Assembly (NCBI RefSeq): GCF_963675165.1
Contig: NC_087383.1
Coordinates: 2,014,979-2,078,978 of the forward strand
From: Halichondria panicea
Taxonomy: Eukaryota; Porifera; Demospongiae; Suberitida; Halichondriidae
Length of the DNA stretch: 64,000 nt
Reading direction: 5' to 3'
The notes beneath the pieces are model-generated. The model worked only from the letters and a program-made list of their open reading frames with translations, did no database searches and was not told where the DNA came from. Below, one piece after another: positions 45,337 to 57,774 of this stretch; the stretch's first letter is position 1, and each line of letters begins with the position of its first letter. A program made the translations under genes and the position numbers.

Positions 45337-45593
45337 GGTTTCATCTAGGATAACAAGTTGGGGGGGGGAGATTTGTGAGTGCGTAAGCGCGTCGCAACAT
45401 GTTTGGCTACGCCCACTTTTTATGTTTTTTTTATTTGATTACAACATGCTTAACCTAACGCATCACAGTAGAGATATCTACCTTTAGTTAATCACATTAA
45501 CTAATGTGGTGACATGTAATACTAATGTGATGATGTCATTATTCTACAACATGGGGGGGAAGAACCACCCTCCCCCCAATAGATGAAACCCTG
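45337..45593. mobile_element. hAT-like element CAGGGTTTCATCTA, 45 kb copy
   Basis: Same ends and flanking ACTAA/acaaa context as 29578-29834, and collinear neighbours. Confidence 0.8.
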
Positions 45594-45945
45594 ACAAACT
45601 GATATAGTATCAGAAATGCAACCTTTATATGGGGAAAAAAAAACGGGCAATAGTCTCTAGACACAATCGGCATCATGTATTGTGTATTTTGCCTAAGCCA
45701 TAATCAGTACATACTGTATAGCAGGTCATTTTCGTGGGATAAAAAATCCGAGACAAAATCGTAGGCGTGGTGCAGCAGTGATTTTGTGTGTAAAAATTCC
45801 CTTTGCTTCACTGCATTGCATGCGTTCCGGTCAACCATGCCTACGTTTTCGTGAGTGATAAATATTCGTCAAGGTTTAGCTTGCCCACGGAAACTATACC
45901 CAGGACGCTATACGTACGGTACGGTATACTGTACCACTTTATCAC

Positions 45946-46099
45946 CTGTTTCAAGTACTCTTCCTTCTCCTGTTACTTTGTAGCACTCAAATATGTCCAC
46001 CCCGTCCACTGCAGGCACACTGCTCTGCTCCAACTCCTTACAGCGATCCAGTGCCTTCTTGAGCTCTTCCTCCATCACAAGTCTCTCTTGCACAGCAGA
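45946..46099 (-). pseudogene. Coiled-coil exon QSAVQERLV (copy at 46 kb)
   Basis: Full-length 154-nt version of the 30177-30330 exon (KALDRCKELEQSSVPAVDGV). The local context (hAT-like element, then pogo-like element) is collinear with the 30-kb unit, which shows a segmental duplication of at least 29.2-31.1 kb against 44.9-46.9 kb. Confidence 0.5.
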
Positions 46100-46199
46100 C
46101 TGGGTAATAGATTGCATGGTGGTCAACTACACACACACAGGTATACAGATACAACCATCATAGCATCGTGGTAGTGGTACAGTAGTTATAATAAAGGTA

Positions 46200-46642
46200 C
46201 AGTAGACTCTCGTTATTCCGACTCTCTGAAGTACGGCCTGAAATGTGGCCAACTCGCTATTCTGTATACTTGCTGCCCCAAACTAGTAATTTTATACGTA
46301 TACATTTTGGGTGTGGTTTAGCAGAAAAACTGTGTGTGGGGGGAGTGGTTGGGGTGTACAATGAAAGGTAGGAAGCGGGATGCTCATGAACACTACAATG
46401 AAAGTTATAAAAAAGGTAAACCGTTTTGTGAGCAAACACAGCTGTGGGATTACATTGTAATAGAGAGGAAATATGATTCATTATCTTTATTTGTTATCCT
46501 CGAGACAAAACCGCAAAATTAGTCATTAATATTCGAGGTAGGTTGATTTTAAGCCGCGGCTATTTTCTGAAATGCAAACTACCGCGCTCTTCTGGCCAAG
46601 TTGCACTGTCCCAAGGGTGGCCGGATAAACGAGAGTCTACTG
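46200..46642. mobile_element. 443-bp pogo-like element (46 kb copy)
   Basis: Duplicate of 30431-30871 with the same TA flanks, carried along by segmental duplication rather than a new insertion, since its neighbours are collinear. Confidence 0.85.
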
Positions 46643-46699
46643 TACATGTATTAATTATACAGTATTTACCGAGTGCAAACATGTACATGCTAAACTCAC

Positions 46700-46850
46700 A
46701 TCTGCCCTTGCTGTTGGCCAGTTCCAATTCTCTCACCAGCTCAGCCATGACACCCGGGTCCATGATTTGAGACCTCTCGGGCAGTATCTCCTCCAACTCC
46801 CTCAGCAGGTCATCCTCTAGACATTGAATGGTCTCACTCTTCTCCTCAAC
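46700..46850 (-). pseudogene. Coiled-coil stalk exon, copy at 46.8 kb (1-bp insertion)
   Basis: Reads VEEKSETIQCLEDDLLRELE and EILPERSQIMDPGVMAELVR, then an extra base in tctgcccttg changes the last residues (SKGRC instead of SKAD) and the phase at the donor. Confidence 0.55.
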
Positions 46851-48118
46851 CTGACAGGGGAACATCAATAAGTTGCTGCCAGGTGGAGAATACTCGACAT
46901 ACAATAGTGACATGCATGTACACTCAACTACTGAATCTGGCAATGAAATTTAACGGTATTCTCCCACTTTGAAATAAAGGCCAGCTTAAAGTTGGACTGT
47001 AGTTAGCAAATAGTAGATCGATTTTGATTAAAGGCCAGTGAATATTCTAACCACTGCACATGTGTATCTCTCACCTCTGTGGGTGGTATAGGAACGAGGG
47101 AGGCCCTCTGATACTGTCTAGAGGACTGGACTTCTTCTCACTGCCAAGGTATAAAAACAAAATATGCATTTGGTAAAATCTACTCTCAAACAACATTGCA
47201 CATTGACAGGTAAAGGGTTATTAAAGTAAAATATGAAGTTTGACCAAGCATTCCTCCTCTCACCTCCTGCTCATTCAGGAACTTCATGAACCTTTGAAGG
47301 ACTCGTCACATGATCTTGAAAGATACGGACTTGGTTGAGGATTTGAGTGGGGCTAAAGTGAGAGAGGAGGTTGTGGGAGAGGGGCCTCAGACCAGGGCTG
47401 GTGGGACGCAGTGTCACGTGAGAGAAGACTCGAACACATGATCCTCCGTCTGCGGACAGTTGCTGTGAGGAGAATGAGAATTTTAAGGCACTGGAATTGA
47501 ACTGTGCACAAGCACGAAATACATGCACTATTTTATTCGTACCACATAACTAACTAAAAATGCTCACCAATAAAACACCACACACCACTTGGTGTACAAC
47601 ATTTTAACGAATCTACAAATGAACTGCTGCTCCTCTAGACAACCTGCCCAACCCTCCACATACACACTGGCTGCATCATGCATAAAGAAAATGGCATCTA
47701 TTTTCACAGCGTTTGACCATCAAACGTATCAGAGAATAATCTCACGCCCATATTGCTGATTTGCTTGAAATGCCCACCACCATCTTAGCAATGTACCAGC
47801 AAGGGGCTTTTGTTGTGAGCATCAATGGTAGGCCATGGCATTCAGTTGCTATTGATGAGTCACATGAAATGCAGGTACTCTCTGATAAGAAGATCTTAAT
47901 TGGACTGTTTGTGTCTGAAATGGGAGGCTTACTACAACTTCATATCAGCTAAAGCCTACAAGGTGTTAGGGCCTTCTGAAAATATGATTTCCTCTACCAA
48001 CTCGATCAAAACTATATAAGAAACAAGTTTACTTTTCCCTAGTGAGATCTCAGCTCTCTCAACTCTGGCGACCAATTACTGCTCAAATACATTTATTCTT
48101 AAAAGTGATTGAGCTCAC

Positions 48119-48190
48119 CTTTGGTAGCGCTGACTTATCACAGCTGTTGGTCCAATTCTCCAGAACTCTGAGCTTCCCCTCGAGGTGCAA
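48119..48190 (-). pseudogene. Stalk exon LHLERKLRVLENW (copy at 48 kb)
   Basis: Same 72-nt exon as at 33428-33499, with acceptor cttgcag and donor gtgagc. Its next exons on the minus strand are near 47530-47270 (LSADGGSCVRVFSHV, QILNQVRIFQ) and 47150-47080 (RQYQRASLVPIPPTE), which are not seen as complete units elsewhere in the window. Confidence 0.5.
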
Positions 48191-48289
48191 CTGCAAGTGA
48201 CAGAAGATTTAAGTTGAGGTTGAGAAAAGAGTTTCATGCAATAAAGTTAGAAGACACTGAATAAGCAGATTACCAGATAAAGTACAGCA

Positions 48290-48655
48290 TAATTATGTTC
48301 TGGACAGGAAATTGTCCGGGTATAATTGGAACAGATTTTTATAGCGCATGCGAAGTGTCCGGGAATAATTAGCATGCAGCTGCATACGAGTGAGCTAAGT
48401 TTAATAGAACAGGGCACGACTGAATAGTTGCACTATTATAGCTATCTAAAACTAGATACTCAAAGCTATCTAACTGCAGCACTCTAAGTATTACTGGCTG
48501 GTTATGACTGTAACTCAACTTTTCAAGGTATTGTCCGGACAAATGTAATATTAAAGCACAAGAGTGTCCGTTGTATTAGAACAACGAAAATTGGCAGGCA
48601 AGAGTGTCAGGGATAATTAGAAGTTTCTGAGGCGATAAATTAGAAGATATACGGT
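48290..48655. mobile_element. Relative of the 919-1298 MITE
   Basis: The right end gataaattagaagatatacg and internal tgtccgg..aataatt words match the 0.9-kb element. The left end is degenerate. Confidence 0.6.
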
Positions 48656-49701
48656 ACCTCAGAAACAGACATGCAAGTTCGTTGTCTAAGGACATAATTA
48701 TTGCAGTGCTTATAACTATGGCTAATACAAGGGTGCTCAGTTAAAGTCGACCATACATACTTGATCCATATTATACATGTACCCTGGGAGCAGTACAATA
48801 AGTCAAGAGCTCATAGTAAAAAAGAGAGAGTATCGAACGCATCGCTATCTTGCATCAGATATATTCGGAAAGTAACGTGACACCCTGTCTGAAACACGTC
48901 ATCAATTAAATTGATCAGTTACAAAGCAGGAAGTTACGCTACTTTCCAAATACATCTTATGCTACGTTGGATACTCTCTCTCTCTTATTATGGGACTCTT
49001 GTTATTAGCGGCCTCTCAAAAAATTGGCTAAGAATAATTACATGTACACAGCTGTAGGTACACACTTGCCCAACCCACTCACCAGAGAGGACACCTTCGA
49101 GGTTAGGTAAATTTATGACCTCTAAAAGTAGCGACAGCTGCGTTGACAATTAATTTTTAATGCCGCGTCCTAAATGGAGGTAAATGTAGGCACACCCTAG
49201 TAAAGTAGTAAAGATTCTAACTCACTGGAAAATACGTTTTTAAGTGGCTATAGAAATCGAGGCAAGTAGACTGAGTAGAGTTACATGTACCTCCAATTAG
49301 ATGAGACCCTCTAAATAATGGACACCAGGTCTTCAACATGATTTTCAACCTCCAAAAGAAGCGATCTCTGGCTTCAATAAGTTTTAAAAAGTGTTGCTTT
49401 AATTAAAGGTCTTACGGTAATCACATTTCTTACTTGAATACGTCGGGTTCATTACTGACAGGCAGCATTCTCAGCCTCAAACTGTGCAAAGGAACAGAAA
49501 ACATGATCCACGACGTACCTTACAAGGTAACATAAACCAAGAGATGAACCAGACAATCATCTATGGCTAATAAATTGACTCACCATCTTTCCATTCAGAG
49601 AATGCTGTAATACTTTAGCAATGGAGCCAGGTTTTGTCTCTAGCTCTAGCTAGCTCTGTGGGTGAAAACAATATGTCTTTGGTGGGTGTGGTGGTGAATG
49701 T

Positions 49702-49750
49702 AAAAAGTGGGTGTATCTCAATCTTAGATATCTGAGATACACCCACTTTT
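49702..49750. other. Perfect hairpin upstream of NLR-4
   Basis: A 19-bp stem AAAAAGTGGGTGTATCTCA with a short loop and perfect complement lies about 95 bp before the NLR-4 start. A shorter version (aaaaaagtgggtgt...acacccacttttt) lies at 36066-36104 before NLR-3. Confidence 0.75.
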
Positions 49751-49842
49751 TTTGCAAGTCATGCAAAAACAACAACACTCAATAATATATTTCAGAGAAA
49801 TCTAGAGCTAGCTAGCTGCAAGGCACAGATTTATTTACTGGA

Positions 49843-50793
49843 ATGGCCACTAAAGAGCAGAACCAAGGTATAAAGACTGTCATGTTTCCTATAAAGGATA
49901 AACCCAATGATTGCTAAAGCATAAAACCCTCATTGGTGATTGCTAACCTTGTGTGCTTGCTATCTATTTTCAGAGCTCACAATTGACGATCTGAAGACAG
50001 AAATGAAACTGACTGATGAGCAGCTCAATACAGTAATAAAGGAACCAGATCTACCCGAGTTAGCAGCATGTTTCGACAATGTTCACAAAGGCTATCTTGA
50101 AAAATTGGAGCTCTCACCTGGAGAGCAAACTGACGTGAGGACTAGAGCATATGTAGATGGCACTCTGGCAGGAATGTTGCTGTCTACTTAATTGCTATTG
50201 TTACACATACAATTCTCTATTAACTATCACCAGGAATGGTACTCACCTATTGTTTTGTTTCCCCAGACTCCACCACCTCGTGTCCTCCCTCCCGAGAGAG
50301 GGTCCTGCTGAACCACAAGCTGTCCTCGTACAGGGACTACCTACAAAGTCGCTACAGAATGCAAGTATCCACATCAGCCACACAATGGCCTCCCGTCCCA
50401 ACAAAGACAATTTTCAAACTAGCCATGATTCAGAAGGAGGAAATACAGAGAGGAAGAATCGACGATGAATTTGTTAGGCTAACAATTACGGGGAAAATTG
50501 ACGATATTTTACTTCAAAAAACTCCGGTTAACTTAACTAACATTTTCCCTGAGATTGAGGATACACGAAACTTTGTGTTGATTGAAGGAGCTCCCGGCTC
50601 TGGCAAGAGCACCCTTGCTCTACACATCTGTCAGGAGTGGGCAAAGGGGAAACTGTTCCAAAAGTTCGATATTGCAATCCTGGTGAGACTGAGAGATCCC
50701 CTCGTTAGAGAAGCAAAAACAATAGAAGATCTTCTCCCTTGTAGGAATTCAACACTGGCATGCCAAATAGGGGCAACAATTATAATTAATTGA
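49843..50793 (+). pseudogene. NLR-4: truncated NLR, two internal deletions
   Basis: Exon 1 (49843-49867) and the start of exon 2 (from 49974) match the other NLRs. Exon 2 stops at GTLAGMLL and joins directly to intron-2 sequence (tctacttaattgc), so the second half of the Death-like domain and its splice donor are missing. Exon 3 resumes at 50267 with the linker and an intact P-loop GAPGSGKS. It breaks off after a DLLPCRNSTLAC-like stretch and runs into sequence that in NLR-3 lies just beyond the stop codon (attgattgattattaattgag). Walker B, the rest of NACHT and all LRRs are absent. A decoy or regulatory short product cannot be excluded, but the lost donor makes a pseudogene most likely. Confidence 0.9.
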
Positions 50794-51179
50794 TTGATTA
50801 TTAATTGAGATTGATTGTTATTCATACAGTTTTGACAATTGATTTTAATTCTGCCATAATGCATTCAATGACAATTTAAATGCATAGAGAAAAGTAGTGA
50901 AGTATTATATACTAGTATATATAATTATGTTAGACACTATAAAAACAAATGTTGTTAATTAATTACAACTTGTTAATAGCACAGCAATAACAAAGGCTTC
51001 TCCTTGGTAACAATAACAGACACACAGACACACGCACACGCACACAGTCAGCTTTACCGTAGCCCTCGTGCGGCTACGCCTCGAGGCATAACAAGGGCTT
51101 CTCCTGGTAATAATGATAAATGCTCACATGCACAGTAAATTGTCAATGAACACAAAGCAATTTGCTAGTGAAAATCCAA

Positions 51180-51535
51180 TTTAACGCTCTGATGCCTTTT
51201 GTTCATATAATTATGAGGAAGATGAGCAAATTAACGTTCACTTTAGCCCTCCCAAACATCTTCTAAACATCTTCATGATTGCCAGGCCCTCGTATTGCAG
51301 CTGAAGGAGGTCCTGTGTGGGGAGAAGAGAGGGCAGTGAAACACTTCAACTGGTATAAGACAAAGAATGCATGTATTCTACATAACACAAAATCATATTA
51401 GTACTCCCTTTATTGCTCCCCTCACCTGGAAGATCAGCTCCACCTTCTCTATCTGCCTGCCCAGGAAACGACCAGACACCTCAAACTTGCTCACATCCAC
51501 TGACGTCATCTTAAACACAACATTTCTGAACCTGG
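51180..51535 (-). pseudogene. IQGAP-like: IQGAP-like 3' exons, copy after NLR-4
   Basis: The penultimate exon is intact: FRNVVFKMTSVDVSKFEVSG then RFLGRQIEKVELIFQ, followed by a gtgagg donor. It aligns with the IQGAP segment NVIFEIS...DFEVKAKFMGVQME. The terminal exon (about 51185-51318) reads DLLQLQYEGLAIMKMF and is then frameshifted by the 11-bp duplication. It is the mirror image of copies 1, 2 and the 55-kb copy, where the terminal exon is good and the penultimate exon is broken. Confidence 0.75.
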
Positions 51536-51689
51536 GGGAGTGTTAACATAGCGCTCAACGTTACACATAGAGGCATAAAATAAGTCAATAGCCTCACACT
51601 GAAATAGATTAGTAGTAGAATCTGGACAAAGTACGTACAAGAGCAATAATATTAAGAGCAGATGTCGATGATTATCATGTTGTTTGATC

Positions 51690-52045
51690 ATAGTAGAGGG
51701 ATTCCCAGAATAGTACATCAATGACAAGAGACATACGAAGCTCTTAACATCAATACCGTGACACACCAATGTACGCAGGAATTGAAAGCATAATTATATT
51801 CTATTTAGTATATAGACAGCCCGTATTAAAGATCTAAGCACACAACACAAGTATGTTAGTATCTGCTATGCACTCTCCAGTACGTAGGTGGAGACTTACA
51901 GAATGGGTGGGGCATATCTCCATGGACACTGATGCAGATGATTTGTTTGGTCACGTTAGAGTACGCATCGATACCCAGCTATCTCTCCGGGGAGTCCACT
52001 GTCGATGCCCACAGGAAGAACCCTCTGGGGGGGGAACAGTGAGAG
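51690..52045 (-). pseudogene. Exon fragments FLRTLVCHGIDVKSF and FLRAS (52 kb)
   Basis: Near-identical duplicate of 44490-44870, lying directly upstream (minus-strand sense) of the IQGAP-tail copy at 51.2-51.5 kb. This shows how the unassigned exons and the IQGAP tail travel together. Confidence 0.3.
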
Positions 52046-52457
52046 TCATATTATGATTCAGTTCCGGGAATAAATGTCATAGAAAGTCACTAATTGACTC
52101 ACATTTTTTCCAGCCGAGGCAAATGGAGCACAGCTATAGGTTACGTCTCTGTGGGGCATGGAAAAATTGATTTACTGAAATTGTGTATCAGGTTTTAAGC
52201 AACTAATAAGGATTATCACTTATTGAGCGCACAATTCCCCGCCCACACACACCTGGTCAGTAGACAGCTGATTGCCTATCCACAACATTGAAGGATTTTA
52301 TCGCAGCTATGTACTTCATTGTACAGCTGCAAGGGGAGTGACGTGTGATACAGTGTGATTCAATGAAAGTCAGTACAACACAGTTAGTGTATGTTTACCA
52401 AAGAGGTACATGAGATTGTTCTGACAAATCATTCTTGTACTCTCTAATACACTAACA

Positions 52458-52629
52458 GGGTTTCATCTAGGATAACAAGTTGGGGGGGGGGATTTGGGAG
52501 TGCGTAAGCGCAAGTGTTTGGCTATGCCCACTTAAAAATAGTTGATTTAATACTAATGTGATGATGTCATTATTCTACAAGATTTGGGGGGGGGGAAGAA
52601 CCACCCCCCCTACTAGATGAAACCCTGAC
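52458..52629. mobile_element. hAT-like element CAGGGTTTCATCTA, 52 kb copy (deleted centre)
   Basis: Both ends are present, but about 80-90 bp of the interior is missing relative to the 29.6-kb copy. Confidence 0.78.
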
Positions 52630-52817
52630 TAACTGATACAGTACCAAAGATGCAACCTTTTACATGGCAAAATTAAAAACGGCCATTGTCAAAGTAATGT
52701 AGACGCAATCGTCATCATGTATAAATTGTGTATTTGGCCTGGCCTAAGCCATATTCAGTACATACTATATAGCAGGTCATTTTCGTAGGTTATAACATTC
52801 GAAACAAACAACGTCTA

Positions 52818-53001
52818 CACACAGTAAGTGCAGTAGTAGTAGATCTAAGAGGTAGTCTAATGCTCAAGAATGATGGAACATCTTATATACATATAGTAGT
52901 CATCTGCAGAATTGTGTAGAGGAGATGTTTCACCATCTTTGAGCATTAGTTTACCTCTTAGATCTACTACTACTGCACTGCACTATACTGCACTTACTGT
53001 G
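52818..53001. repeat. Hairpin with long arms and adjacent direct repeats
   Basis: The left arm cagtagtagtagatctaaga...taatgctcaa pairs with ttgagcatta...tcttagatctactactactg. A segment tagtaggtatcttcaagacc is then directly repeated at about 52990-53045 and 53115-53160. Confidence 0.75.
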
Positions 53002-53270
53002 TATATAGCTAGTAGGTATCTTCAAGACCAGCTAGCTCACTGACAGTTGACAAACTAATGCTCAATGGAACATCTCTACACAATTCTACTACTACTGCAT
53101 GCACTTACTGTGTATATAGTAGGTATCTTCAAGACCAGCTAGCTCACTGATAGTTGACAAACACTCTCTGGGACAAAAACCATTGTGTAGCTCTTACTTC
53201 AATATTTTACAAACTTCCTTTATTTAGAATAATAGCGCATGCATTGCAGAATGCAGAGGCTGCAAAATAT

Positions 53271-54743
53271 GGTGGGCCGTTTGTTTCAAAATTCAAATGT
53301 TACATTTTCATTCAAATCACAATACATTCATTCAAGATGTGCAATTTTCATTCAAGAGCATTCAAGATTATTCATTCAAGATTCAAGATTTTGATGGATG
53401 CATAAACATGCATAACTTCAGATGACTTTAGCCACACTTTGTGGTTTTATTGCATGGTGTAGTTGTTTTAATTAACAGGAAATGGGGTTCACAATAATCA
53501 ACTCCCTCCCTCAGTAGTGGTAAGGTGATTCCCAAACCAGAAACATGACATTGATTGATGAAAATTAACAAGAGGTCAGGGGTTCGTTGCAGACCTTCGA
53601 GTTTTGAGCATTAAGCAAAGGACATCTTATAAATGTTGTGTTTTAATGACTGTATATGCATGCATGGCATGCATATCTTGAATAATTATTGTCGACTTGA
53701 ATGCATTAAAATCTTGAATGACAATTGCATGGTCTTGAATGGTCAGTGGATCTTTGGATCAATTTAAATTTGTTTTGGGCAGAATTTCAAATCGATAGAA
53801 ATTTATATATTTTTTGATTTTGAATATTTTGAAACTGCAAGAGTACATGCAAATGAGTGCATTCTATTTTCAATTCTTGAGGAAGAACTGGTCCTGAGTT
53901 TCGTGCAGAAAAAAGCAGTTTCATATTTTGCACCCACAGGGGTTAGCTTATAATGACCTTTGTACTCTAAGAAGCTGTGCACTTTATAGTCTGTTATAAA
54001 ATCAGTATTATGTGCACCTAGCTTGTATGCGTACAGGTTATGTTAACAGTTGTATCCCACCCTGATTGACAATGACAATTACACCCCTGTCTGTATAGGT
54101 GTTCCAAGTACCATGGCCAATAGATGAGTGTTCCCAGCATACAGACGGTACTATACATATAATCATACAGTTGTTCGATTGCACACACGCACACACAATA
54201 ATATCATAATTTAATTGATCCTTCAACATTGAAATGTTTAATAATATTAATTATGTACAGTTAAGGAAGTACATTATTATATTATACATAGCAGAGTCGT
54301 GCAGTTGGCTAGCCTCGAGGAAGTGATTGGGATATCAAGGCTAGCAGTTGGCAAGGTTATATTCTGGCTATATTTAGCATTGCATTGGAGCATGGCTTCT
54401 CAAGAGTACAAAGGTCATTTTAAGCAAACCCTGTGGATGCTATAAGCGCTAGTGATGGTCAAAAATTGAAAATGCTTTTTCTGCACGAAACTCAGGACCA
54501 ATTCTTCCTCAAGAAATTAAAAGTAGAATGCACTCATTTGCATGTACTCTTGCAGTTTCAAAATATTCAAAATCAAAAAATATATAAATTTCTATCGATT
54601 TGAAATTCTGCCCAAAACAAATTTAAATTGATCCAAAGATCCACTGACCTTGAATGAATACTGTATATGCATCTTGAATGAATGTATTGTAATCTGAATG
54701 AAAATATAACATTAATTTTGAATTTTGAAACAAACGGCCCACC
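53271..54743. mobile_element. 1473-bp palindromic TIR element
   Basis: Outer ends GGTGGGCCGTTTGTTTCAAA are inverted. A second, longer inverted pair inside (about 53735-53925 against 54470-54655, containing cctgagtttcgtgcagaaaa) makes most of the element foldable. The left arm has many attcaag words. No transposase seen. Confidence 0.85.
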
Positions 54744-55019
54744 ATACACCATAGCAAAAACACATTGATTTTACAATGTAAAAGGGTGGGCCAGCTCAGC
54801 ACAATTCAAATAGCAATCAAAATTCCAGGCTCTTAAAAGAATAGGACTATTATATCATTCAATGACAATTTAGAGAAAAGTAGCGAAGTACATAGTATGT
54901 TAGAACATTAGGTCGTTAATTAATCAATTGCAACGTGTCAATAGTACATGCAGATGATATAAATAATTGAAGAATGCTCACATGCAATTGTCAATGAATA
55001 CATGCAATTTGCTAATGAA

Positions 55020-55410
55020 ATCCAATTTAACACTCTGAGGATTTTAAAAGTTCATGAGGAAGATGAGCAGATTAACATTCACTTTGGCCCTCCCAAACAT
55101 CTTCATGATTGCCAGGCCCTCGTATTGCAGCTGAAGGAGGTCCTGTGTGGGGAGAAGAGAGGGAAGTGAAACACTTCAACTGGTGTATAAGACAAAGAAT
55201 GCATGTATTTGTAAGACAAATGAATACATGTACTTACATACACCGTACAAGCATACCAACACTATACCTGACACAAGGCAGTAAACTTCTTGAACACTTT
55301 ACGTACCTACCATCTACCTGTACACACACCCTCACCTGGAGGACCAGCTCCACCTTCTCTATCTGCCTGATGTGATCTCAAACACAACATTTCCGAATCT
55401 GAACCTGGGC
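55020..55410 (-). pseudogene. IQGAP-like: IQGAP-like 3' exons, isolated copy at 55 kb
   Basis: The terminal exon reads DLLQLQYEGLAIMKMFGRAK then VNVNLLIFLMNF and stops. The penultimate exon (55335-55410) has the same internal deletion as the NLR-1 and NLR-2 copies. No NLR is present next to it: the preceding 1.5 kb is a palindromic element. Confidence 0.72.
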
Positions 55411-55879
55411 GAGAAGAAATAATGTTCACATAATTATAGCATAACTTTGCATAAGATCAAGGTCGTAAGAAGAGGTCAGGCTGGTCAGATTTTGGCCTAA
55501 CCACTTTTTGCAGCTGGGTATAGTAATGGTCGTAAATATTGTAAGTGATAATGCGCATGCTGTTTTTGGTGAGGAAAAGTGATGGCCTTTTTCTTAGGTA
55601 AAAAATTCACCACTGTATGCAAAAGTTCCAATAGTACAAAAACAGTTGACCTTTAATTGTAAGTTGGCCTGACCACTTTAAAGTTGCTTGCTATGCCCCT
55701 CCATGAAGATTGGGGCATAAAAATAAGTTAATATAGCCTCACACTGGAGGAATTGTTAAAGTCTAGATTAGTAGTAGAGTCTGAGCTTCAGTCAAACAGT
55801 GGACAAAGTACGTACCAGAGCAATTAATGGCACATGTGATGATTATCATGTTGTTTAATAGAAGTATGCTAGTATAACG

Positions 55880-57100
55880 GCTACTCAAGTATACGGAGAC
55901 TCACAGAGTGGGTGGAGCATATCTCCATGAACGCTGATGTATGGATGATTGGCTTGGTCACGTCAGAGTACTTGTTGATACCCAGCCTTCTGTCCAGGGG
56001 GTCCACTGTCGATGCTCGCAAGAACTCTCTGTGGGGGGTACAATGAGTGTATGTATATTCATACCCTCTGCATGGCAACGAAAATAGCTAATTTGCAATT
56101 TAGATCATACGATACTTTAGTAGAAGGTAGAAACACACATGACCATCATCACATGACCATCATTCGTACATACACACTTTCAACTATTTGACCACAAATT
56201 CAGTTCTGGTAATCACATTTCTTACTTGATTTCTTGAAGGCTTCCTGAATGCACGGGTTCATTACTGACAGGGCAGCATTCTCAGCCTCAAACAGCGCGA
56301 AGATATACAGAAAAACATGATCAACTCTAAACCTACAGATAACCGGACAATTCATGGAAAGTTACGAAAGGGTCAAATTTTCTGCTGATTTGGCATTTTT
56401 TTACCAAAAATTAATGATTATGGTTAAATTGAAAAACAGTCTAGTCCAGTAATGTACATAGATGCAGTGCATATTGTATGCCATAATCTGTACAGGTATA
56501 CTGTACCACTTTTATCACCTGTTGTTTGTAGCACTCGAGTATACCCCATCGGCACACTGCTCTGCTCCAACTCCTCACAGCGATCCAGTGCCTTCTTGAG
56601 CTCTTCCTCCATCACAAGTCTCTCTTGAACAGCAGACTGGGTAATAGATTGCATGGTGGTCATGTACACACACAGGTATACAGATACAACCATCACAACA
56701 TCGTAGTGGTTAGCCTCAATTCCAGGCCGCGAAGAGAAAAGCGGCCTGGAATACCTTGTATGCACATGCGCGTACATTACCCCAAAAAGGGGGTAATCCG
56801 TGCATTTGTGGATACTGTCAGTAAAATAAACCGTATACTATTTGTATTTTGAAGTTACGGTCCGTTACATAAAAGTATTGTGCAAATAAAAAATTATGAC
56901 TGAGTTCTTACGCCTTTTATTGTATCAAGCCAAGTCTCTACTTAACGACACTGTAAGGGCATATCTCATGGACACTGATGCAGATGATTGGTTTGATCAC
57001 GTCAGAGTACGCATCGATACCCAGCTATCTGTCCGGGGGGTCCACAGTCGATGCTTGCAGGAAGAACCCTCTGTGGGGGGTACAATGAGAGTCATAATTA
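55880..57100 (-). pseudogene. Exon cluster FLRAS / FEAEN / QSAVQ (56-57 kb)
   Basis: Collinear with 27770-29140: FLRASTVDPLDRRLGINKYS (about 56035-55915), a FEAEN remnant near 56250-56310, a shortened QSAVQERLV exon (about 56640-56540), and a second FLRAS with a stop near 57090-56980. The 27.9-kb hAT-like insertion is absent here. Confidence 0.4.
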
Positions 57101-57518
57101 TTATTATGATTCAGTTCCGGGAATAAATGTCATAGAAAGTCACTAATTGACTCACATTTTTTCCAGCCGAGGTAAATGGAGCACAGCTATAGGTTACGTC
57201 TCTGTGGGGCATGGAAAAATTGATTTACTGAAATTATGTATCAGGTTTTAAGCAACTAATAAGGATTATCACTTATTGAGCGCACAATCCATTCTACCCC
57301 CCGCCCACACACACCTGGTCAGTAGACAGCTGATTGCCCATCCACAACATCGAAGGATTTTATCGCAGCCATGTACTTCATTGTATAGCTGCAAGGGGAG
57401 TGACGTGTGATACAGTGTGATTCAATGAAAGTCAGTACAACACAGTTAGTGTATGTTTACCAAAGAGGTACATGAAATTGTTCTGACAAATCATTCTTGT
57501 ACTCTCTAATACACTAAC

Positions 57519-57774
57519 AGGGTTTCATCTAGGATAACAAGTTGGGGGGGGGGGGAGATTTGGGAGTGCGTAAGCACGTCGCAACATGTTTGGCTACGCC
57601 CACTTTTGTTTTAAAAAAAGTTGATTACAACATGCTTAACCTAACGCATCACAGTAGAGATATCTACCTTTAGTTAACTAATGTGGTGACATGTAGTACT
57701 AATGTGATGATGTCATTATTCTACAACATGGGGTGGGGAAGAACCACCCCCCCCCCCAATAGATGAAACCCTGA
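57519..57774. mobile_element. hAT-like element CAGGGTTTCATCTA, 57.5 kb copy
   Basis: Near-identical to 29578-29834 with the same flanks, part of the collinear 29-31 / 57-58.6 kb duplication. Confidence 0.8.

Larger units (their letters stand above)
48200..49780. other. Non-coding interval before NLR-4
   Basis: It holds two degraded MITEs, a kinesin-exon remnant near 49060-49097 and a FEAEN-type remnant near 49445-49490. No gene was recognised. Confidence 0.5.
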
